Part shown: positions 58,474 to 64,000 of the stretch, piece by piece
How the letters are laid out: every line of letters starts with the position of its first letter
Position numbering within the stretch: the stretch's first letter is position 1
DNA from: Trypanosoma brucei gambiense DAL972
Taxonomy: Eukaryota; Euglenozoa; Kinetoplastea; Trypanosomatida; Trypanosomatidae
Length of the DNA stretch: 64,000 bases
Direction: 5' to 3'
Assembly (NCBI RefSeq): GCF_000210295.1
Contig: NC_026742.1
Location: forward strand, 1,302,001 to 1,366,000
Notes under the pieces: model-generated
What the model saw: only the letters and a program-made list of their open reading frames with translations
Told to the model about the DNA's origin: nothing
Database searches by the model: none
Translations under genes and position numbers: made by a program

Positions 58474-59940
58474 TCATAGACTGAGGTCACCGTCGAAGGA
58501 GCTAAAGCCAGCCAACAAAAAAAGTGGGTAGAACGGTTTGAAGCGGATGCTGTTGCACCAATTCCACGCGCTTGTTAATCGGCCATCAACGCAGCTTCCT
58601 GCGTCATCCATGTTATCACCTCCACTGCCATCAAAACCGTGTCGAAAGAAATCACGAAGAATAGCCAGTTTAGCTCCAGTTGGGCTACCCCAAATCTCTT
58701 TTACGTACGCCTTGTGCTCGGGGCTCTCCTCCAGTTTGTCTATATGACTAACAGTTCGAAGGATGGGTATAATTATTCGAGAAACCTGACCATATTTGTC
58801 AATAAAGTGAAAGGCATTCGGCACCTGGTCATCACCCAAGTGGATGCGCTCAGAGCCCACCCATTCACCTAGCTCTTTCTTCGTTTCCTGCACAACTTCG
58901 TGAATTGCATTGTACAGATTTGGTGCTTTTTGCACGCGCTGATAACCCTGGCCGGTGGAGCGAAACTCATAAGGTTCATTTGGGTTTAACATATCTTCCT
59001 CCGCAATTGTCCACAATGAAAACATGCGGCGGCAAATGTTTTTCCAGAGAGAGAGGCTCTGTAATACAAAGAAATATTGACGTCTATGGTTGTGAGTGAG
59101 CCGACTTCCGCCTTCCCCTTCTACAATATTCAAATCTGTAGCTTCTGTCACATTGTTCGGTGAAAAGTGCTGGAGCAAAAGATTCAGTAACTCATTGGTG
59201 CTTTCTACATTTTCATTTGCGAACTGGTTAGCGTCGTTGAGACTCCGGATGGCTATCTCCACCTCGTCCTGCGATCTCCCGGATTTCCTACTATATTCCT
59301 TTACGACAGAGCTGACGGTTACATCCTTCCGGCGCAGCGCCTCGTTGAGTTTGCTTCTCTTTTTCATGAAAGGTACCGGTGTAATGCACAGCGGCAGACG
59401 TTTGTCCTGCAGCATATCCTCCACACCCAAGTAACTGCAGTAACGCCCGACAGTGATGATTCTCTCTGCAACTGGGAAACCCAGCGCCTCCTTCACATTC
59501 TGGTTCTGCACTGCATCCTGAATCATATACAAGAACTTGACGTAGTCTGTTCTAATGAGATCTGGATTCATCATTTTGTATCGACGATATGTTTCCACGG
59601 CGGACTGAATATCTCTTGCGAACGGTGTGAAATCCTTGTCTCTATAAAGGGCGCCTCCCTTCTCAACATCCAAACCAACAATAAGACCACTGAGTGCGCT
59701 CGTAACTTCCTTGACGATAACGCTGTCCCTCTTGTTACCTTTCAGAGTAGATTCGTTGTCAACCTTATCCGTGTAATGGGAAGCCATGACAATGCCCCGC
59801 ATGAGTCGCTGCACCTTCCGCTCTTTGGGGTTAAGGCGCAGGGGAATGTAATCCGCGTGAGCAATCGGCTCGGGCATAAGGTCATAGTCTGCCCCGGTGT
59901 TACCGTTAACACTATTGGAACGAAGCCCAAAGAGGTTCAT
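58474..59940 (-). CDS. UPF0652/DUF2009 family protein
   Basis: 488 aa from ATG 59940. Family blocks are clear: LMRGIVMASHYTDKVD, TDYVKFLYMIQDAVQ, MFSLWTIAEEDMLNPNEPYEFRSTGQGYQRVQKAP, GEWVGSERIHLGDDQVPNAFHFIDKYGQVSRIIIPI and a C-terminal FKPFYPLFLLAGFSSFDGDL. The family occurs in plants, fungi, animals and protists. I know of no established function. No membrane segment or catalytic motif is obvious. Length is within the usual range. Assignment to the family is firm, function is open. Confidence 0.9.
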   Translation of the reverse strand: MNLFGLRSNSVNGNTGADYDLMPEPIAHADYIPLRLNPKERKVQRLMRGIVMASHYTDKVDNESTLKGNKRDSVIVKEVTSALSGLIVGLDVEKGGALYRDKDFTPFARDIQSAVETYRRYKMMNPDLIRTDYVKFLYMIQDAVQNQNVKEALGFPVAERIITVGRYCSYLGVEDMLQDKRLPLCITPVPFMKKRSKLNEALRRKDVTVSSVVKEYSRKSGRSQDEVEIAIRSLNDANQFANENVESTNELLNLLLQHFSPNNVTEATDLNIVEGEGGSRLTHNHRRQYFFVLQSLSLWKNICRRMFSLWTIAEEDMLNPNEPYEFRSTGQGYQRVQKAPNLYNAIHEVVQETKKELGEWVGSERIHLGDDQVPNAFHFIDKYGQVSRIIIPILRTVSHIDKLEESPEHKAYVKEIWGSPTGAKLAILRDFFRHGFDGSGGDNMDDAGSCVDGRLTSAWNWCNSIRFKPFYPLFLLAGFSSFDGDLSL

Positions 59941-60957
59941 TGCTTGACGTCGTCAGCCTTCCAGATAAATGTATATGTATATATGTATTTTTGGATATAT
60001 ATATATATATATATATATATAATGTTTGGCTGATGGTGTTGTGAACAACCCGCCTTCTTCCCACCCCTGCTTACGGGTTATCCCAATACGTTCCAATTGC
60101 CTTGCCTTTACTTTGCTCTCCCTATTTTCCTCTCTACTTACTGTTTCCTCCTTGTTTTACCCAGTGATCAAATTCACTTAATATATCCCTCCCCTCCCAC
60201 GGTTTTGCTTCGTCACCAAATACCGCCCTTTGCAGCCTGTAAGTGCACGAGTGGCAAAATAGTGAACGGATGCAATATATAACCGAATATTTAAATGTAT
60301 AAAGATGTTTTCTTATTTACCTTTTGTGCTGCAGAGCACTCGAGTCAGGCAAACCGGCAACCGCCGTCGAAATCCTTTACTAAACAAGTTAAAGAGAAAA
60401 TTAGACCCACCCGCTTACAAGAGTATAATATTGAAAAGCGTGCGAAAAACGCATTGGGAGCGTGAAGTATATGAGGAACATAAGAAAAATCAGCATGAAA
60501 TCACAAAAAGAGTGCAAAAATGGAAGGAAAAGAGATTATAAGCATGAATCAAGAAATGCAACAACAGGGGACGGTGAGTGAGGTGATGGATCAGGCAAAA
60601 ATAAGTAATTCTTTTTTTTAAAAAAAAAAAAAAGGGACCTCAAATTAGAAAGTCCGTGGTATTAACCGCTGTAAATGGAGGTGGCCTTAGTGGCAATATA
60701 GTCCCCTCGCAATATACTAACAACAGAACAGTACGCCATCTGCGCGATGTCAAGCAGGGTGACTGCAGACAGGTGCACAAATAGGTCCCGACCGCCCGGA
60801 GACACCGCTACCCCGCACAAACAGACGCACACAATTATATATTATGCACTGCTGCACCTCGTCTAACCCCTTGCCTCTGCATCCCTAGCGGAGTTAACGT
60901 GGACGACGGTTGCAAAGGGATTTCCCAAGCGCAATCTCTGCCAACGTGGTGGTTGGC
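59941..60957. other. 1.0 kb spacer between the UPF0652 gene and HBS1
   Basis: Contains a long TA run at about 59994-60020 close to the UPF0652 start, and a T/A homopolymer patch at 60610-60634. A Lys-rich plus-strand frame at 60305-60541 is discussed under findings. Confidence 0.5.
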
Positions 60958-62817
60958 TCAAAGCATGATCGACTCCACCAGTCCACCAGCCACAGTTTCA
61001 CCATCCTGCTGCAGCACGAAACGACCCAAAGAACGACACACTTCCGCGGGTTCCAAAGCAACCTTCCGCTCGGCCCTAAATACGATAATCGCCTGTGTTG
61101 ACTTGGGAATGCACTTCACCATGCCAGATGACCAGTTTCCACAGCGGTCCATTTTGGAAACAAGGACCAGAACTTGGAGTTGCACCGTTAATGCGTGGCA
61201 CACCATCGTAAAACGGGCACCGGGCAAGATGGACTTCTGTAGTGTGGTGTATGTTTGTATGCGCGCCTTGAAATCTGTTGAGCAGCGTGTTGCGTCACCA
61301 CTACCGGCTTTGCATCCCACACATCCCGGTCCAAGACCCACAAGAGAAGAGGCGGTGTCAATCACAATTGTGTCACCCGCAAAAGCGGCGGGGACGAGCC
61401 CACCCATTGTAGGTTTTTCTATGGATCGAACTTGCACCTTCACATCTGCCGGAACGAACAGCAACTTCTCCCCTTTCTGCACATTTCCGCATTCCACTTT
61501 GCAAAAGATCCTCGAATCTTGTACGTCCTGCACACTCAGTCGTAGCAGAGTGCCCATCATCCTACTTTCTAGCGGACATTGATCAAGCAGCACCACCAAC
61601 GACGGCCCTTTATACCAAGGTGTCAGCCCCACATCAACGACGTTAATGTTTGTTCCCTGAATACCACTAACTGGGCAGAAGCCAGCGACCGCATCTTCCT
61701 TGAAGTGAACCTGCTTCAACAGGTATTTGAGCTCGCGAACAACGAAATCATAGCGCTCTTGGCTGTAACCAACAGAATCCATTTTGTTCACAGCTACAAC
61801 TATGTGCCCCACGCCCAGCATCTTCAGTATCACAAGATGCTCTTTCGTCCCATGAGCAAGTCCCACCTCAAACTCGGAGGTGCCTGCAGTCACAACGAGA
61901 AGTGCTGCATCAGCCTGTGCTGCACTGCTCATCATATTAAGGACATAATCCTTGTGACCGGGCGCATCTAGAACGTGGATGCGACGATGCTCCGTCTCAA
62001 AGCAGTACGACCCCGCGTCGATTGTTACGCCACGTCGACGTTCCTCCTCCGATTGATCGAGTAACCAGGCAAATTTAAACGACTCCTTCTTCATTTGGCG
62101 AGCGTTCTTCTCGTTACGGTCCACCTCTGACTGTGTGACCTTCCCCAGCATCAACAACAAATGCCCGATGGTTGTGCTCTTGCCTGCATCAACATGACCA
62201 GCGACGATAAATGTGCAATCCAGTTTGCTTGGGTCAGGAGCTATTTCCTTGACCATGTCCTTCCTACCTTTGTGTTGTTGTTGCTGCTGCTGCCGTTGTT
62301 GCTGCAGCTGCGTTGAGGAGGGGGAAAAATCAACTGCTGCTCCGATCTGTTCCTTGGTGGAAGCCGTCATATTGGTTTCTCGCTTTGCAGTTGATCCCAC
62401 CTTTAGCGACCGACCTTTACCAGGAATTGGAGTTGATACGGCAGGGCGCACAACAGTTGAAGTCACTGCACTTACTGCCTGGCACACGTCGTAATTACAC
62501 GCGCGCAACGCCTCGACGGCACGCGGCGTATCACACCTGCACGTACCGTTAGTTGTCAACAACTGCTCATAGAAGCCCGGTAAAAGCGTCTGGAGCAACT
62601 CATAATCAACGTCTTGCTTATCTAAACGGTGAATATCCGACTCCTCTGGTTTTTGACCCTCCAAATTATCCGTTCTGCTGACACCAGTGGGTTGCTGCGC
62701 TTCCTCACCTCCATAATAACCCTCCCCCTCCTCATAGTAGTAATCTTCTTCTTCTTCGTAGTAGTCGTCATCCATGTAGTCATCCAGTTCATTGTAAAAC
62801 TTCCTGTGGCGATTCAT
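60958..62817 (-). CDS. HBS1: HBS1 translational GTPase (ribosome rescue)
   Basis: 619 aa from ATG 62817. The N-terminus (MNRHRKFYNELDDYMDDDYYEEEEDYYYEEG) and the helical HBS1_N module (about 72-120, LLQTLLPGFYEQLL...AVEALRACNYDVCQAVSAV) are typical of HBS1 and set it apart from EF-1A and eRF3. The GTPase is complete: G1 GHVDAGKST (207-215), G2 RRGVTIDAG, G3 DAPGH, G4 NKMD. Two beta-barrel domains follow. Role: with Dom34/Pelota it binds the A site of stalled ribosomes in no-go and nonstop decay. A Gln-rich linker (about 168-182) joins the N-module to the GTPase. Confidence 0.94.
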   Translation of the reverse strand: MNRHRKFYNELDDYMDDDYYEEEEDYYYEEGEGYYGGEEAQQPTGVSRTDNLEGQKPEESDIHRLDKQDVDYELLQTLLPGFYEQLLTTNGTCRCDTPRAVEALRACNYDVCQAVSAVTSTVVRPAVSTPIPGKGRSLKVGSTAKRETNMTASTKEQIGAAVDFSPSSTQLQQQRQQQQQQHKGRKDMVKEIAPDPSKLDCTFIVAGHVDAGKSTTIGHLLLMLGKVTQSEVDRNEKNARQMKKESFKFAWLLDQSEEERRRGVTIDAGSYCFETEHRRIHVLDAPGHKDYVLNMMSSAAQADAALLVVTAGTSEFEVGLAHGTKEHLVILKMLGVGHIVVAVNKMDSVGYSQERYDFVVRELKYLLKQVHFKEDAVAGFCPVSGIQGTNINVVDVGLTPWYKGPSLVVLLDQCPLESRMMGTLLRLSVQDVQDSRIFCKVECGNVQKGEKLLFVPADVKVQVRSIEKPTMGGLVPAAFAGDTIVIDTASSLVGLGPGCVGCKAGSGDATRCSTDFKARIQTYTTLQKSILPGARFTMVCHALTVQLQVLVLVSKMDRCGNWSSGMVKCIPKSTQAIIVFRAERKVALEPAEVCRSLGRFVLQQDGETVAGGLVESIML

Positions 62818-64000
62818 ATTATTCCACTTCCTACGCTGCTGTACTTCCCCTCCCTCTACCGACAGTACCGCAAATCAACTAATTTTGTTGCGTAAATTAT
62901 ATATATATATATAAGTAAAGACCGCACACAAGAGCAGCGTAAGTGTGAAAAAAAAAAAAGAGAAATAAGGGAAAAGACAGATGGAGTTTGTAGTGACTAT
63001 TGCAGAACCCCAAGTTCTTTCCGCAGAAGCAGCAAACGCGATAAAAACATTTTCTTTTTTTTTTTCATGTTGTGTTTAGTTTTTTTTTGGAATAACCGCT
63101 GCGACGATTTCTCCTTCCTTTTACTCTTTTTGTTATTTTATGGTGAATTGGAAAGAGGGAGGGAGCAGATCGCACTTCTTAGCCAACCTCCCACCCAATC
63201 CCCATTTTCCCCTTTTTCCCCTCTCGTTACTCCTCTTGACTTTTTTTTGTTATTTCACCGTTTTACTTTTATTTTTTTTTGTTTGCTTTTCTTTTAGTTC
63301 CTTCAGAAGCACCTTAATGTTCCTTTCCTCATACCATTTCCTTCACCTTTTTTTTCTTTCTCTCCGACTCCTTCAGCACACTTATTGTATTAATAATAAT
63401 AATAATAGAGGCAGCATCCTCGCCCTCTCCCCAAACCCCACAAAGGACCGTTCACACAAATGCACGTCCACACACACACACAAACGAATATAAGGAGGTA
63501 AATAGCCTTCATTCCTTTTTTTTTTGTTTCCTTCCTTCCATCTTCTTTTGTTCCTTTCGCCCATTTCATTCTTTTCTTTCCTTTATGCACTACACGATGC
63601 CCTCGCATTGGCGGCGCAACACGTCACTCATTTTCTTCCTTTTCTCCTGGCGCCCCTTCCTTTTTTTTTTCCTTCATTCATCTCCGGATTCACTCCTCTG
63701 CTCGTGGCACTGGTACTCAACACTTTGAAAGGAATAATGACGAGGGGAATCATTTCATGGTGAAACAAAAGAAAATAAGAGGGATAAAAGAAAAAACAGC
63801 GATTACCCCACGGGCTTCACTTCACTTCACTTCGCTCCCTTTCCTTCTGTCTGGTCGTACCGTTGCGCTTTCGCTCTCATTTATTGTTCATCATTACCAT
63901 TATCAACACCACTCTAACCACTACTCCCAATTCCCCACCACTCACCACCAACCTCCTTTTGCCGTTACATCAAACAATAAAGAAAAGGAAAAGCACGAGG
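62818..64000. other. Gene-free end of the window
   Basis: A TA run at about 62896-62912 and pyrimidine-rich plus-strand tracts at 63054-63400 and 63515-63720. Plus-strand frames are Phe/Leu/Ser-rich products of these tracts. No minus-strand gene begins here. Confidence 0.5.

Overview
The window looks like nuclear DNA of an African trypanosome, most likely Trypanosoma brucei. Every convincing protein gene (22) is intronless and on the minus strand, spaced like a kinetoplastid polycistronic unit. Spacers are rich in purine runs on the plus strand, which are the polypyrimidine trans-splicing tracts of the minus strand, and in TA/CA microsatellites. Several proteins are recognisably trypanosomatid: a TAX-1/ZMYND12-type flagellar protein, a Nopp140-like nucleolar protein with an RGG tail, SAS-6, and a coiled-coil protein with a FAZ1-type C-terminal domain. 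From memory, unverified, TAX-1 and SAS-6 both lie on T. brucei chromosome 9, which would fit.

Layout, from low to high coordinate (3' to 5' of the transcription unit). 1-595: 5' part of TAX-1. 1349-3028: NoLP. 3380-3724: short ZAR1-like zinc protein. 4121-10861: DNA polymerase epsilon catalytic subunit. 11652-15530: PGAP1-like GPI inositol deacylase. 16120-17151: unknown membrane protein. 17870-19615: PIH/CS dynein assembly factor. 20110-21699: HDHD5-like HAD protein. 22384-24250: two small membrane proteins. 25957-29085: dynein-stalk-like and FAZ1-like coiled-coil protein. 30474-32654: SAS-6. 34155-34661: small membrane protein. 35434-36399: FYVE protein. 36823-37689: COQ3. 37690-40953: a 3.3 kb gene-free, low-complexity block. 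40954-41754: unknown protein, perhaps with an NTF2-like fold. 43325-45592: Sac1 phosphoinositide phosphatase.

45897-51806 is a tandem array of a 1,673-bp unit (three full copies and one truncated copy) with no credible protein gene. On the minus strand I find six box C/D snoRNA candidates per unit. Each has C and D boxes, four have convincing terminal stems and two weaker ones, and each carries next to a D or D' box a guide complementary to a conserved rRNA segment. I read the array as a snoRNA cluster processed from the same polycistronic transcript.

After the array come an N/Q-rich single-pass membrane protein (52380-52775), a VMA21-like protein (53433-53960), BBS1 (54449-56278), Pol III subunit RPC4 (56636-57616), a UPF0652/DUF2009 protein (58474-59940) and the ribosome-rescue GTPase HBS1 (60958-62817). 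The last 1.2 kb has no gene and reversed purine/pyrimidine asymmetry, possibly the edge of a strand-switch region.

By theme, the window has many flagellum and basal-body genes (TAX-1, PIH factor, FAZ1-like protein, SAS-6, BBS1) and ribosome or RNA genes (NoLP, snoRNA array, RPC4, HBS1). Kinetoplastid gene order is generally not functional, so I do not read this as an operon. Six CDS starts were moved to the first plausible ATG because the longest open frames begin at TTG or GTG (POLE, the 16120 gene, the 23489 gene, FYVE, COQ3, RPC4); the same was done for the ZAR1-like, FAZ1-like and 40954 genes.
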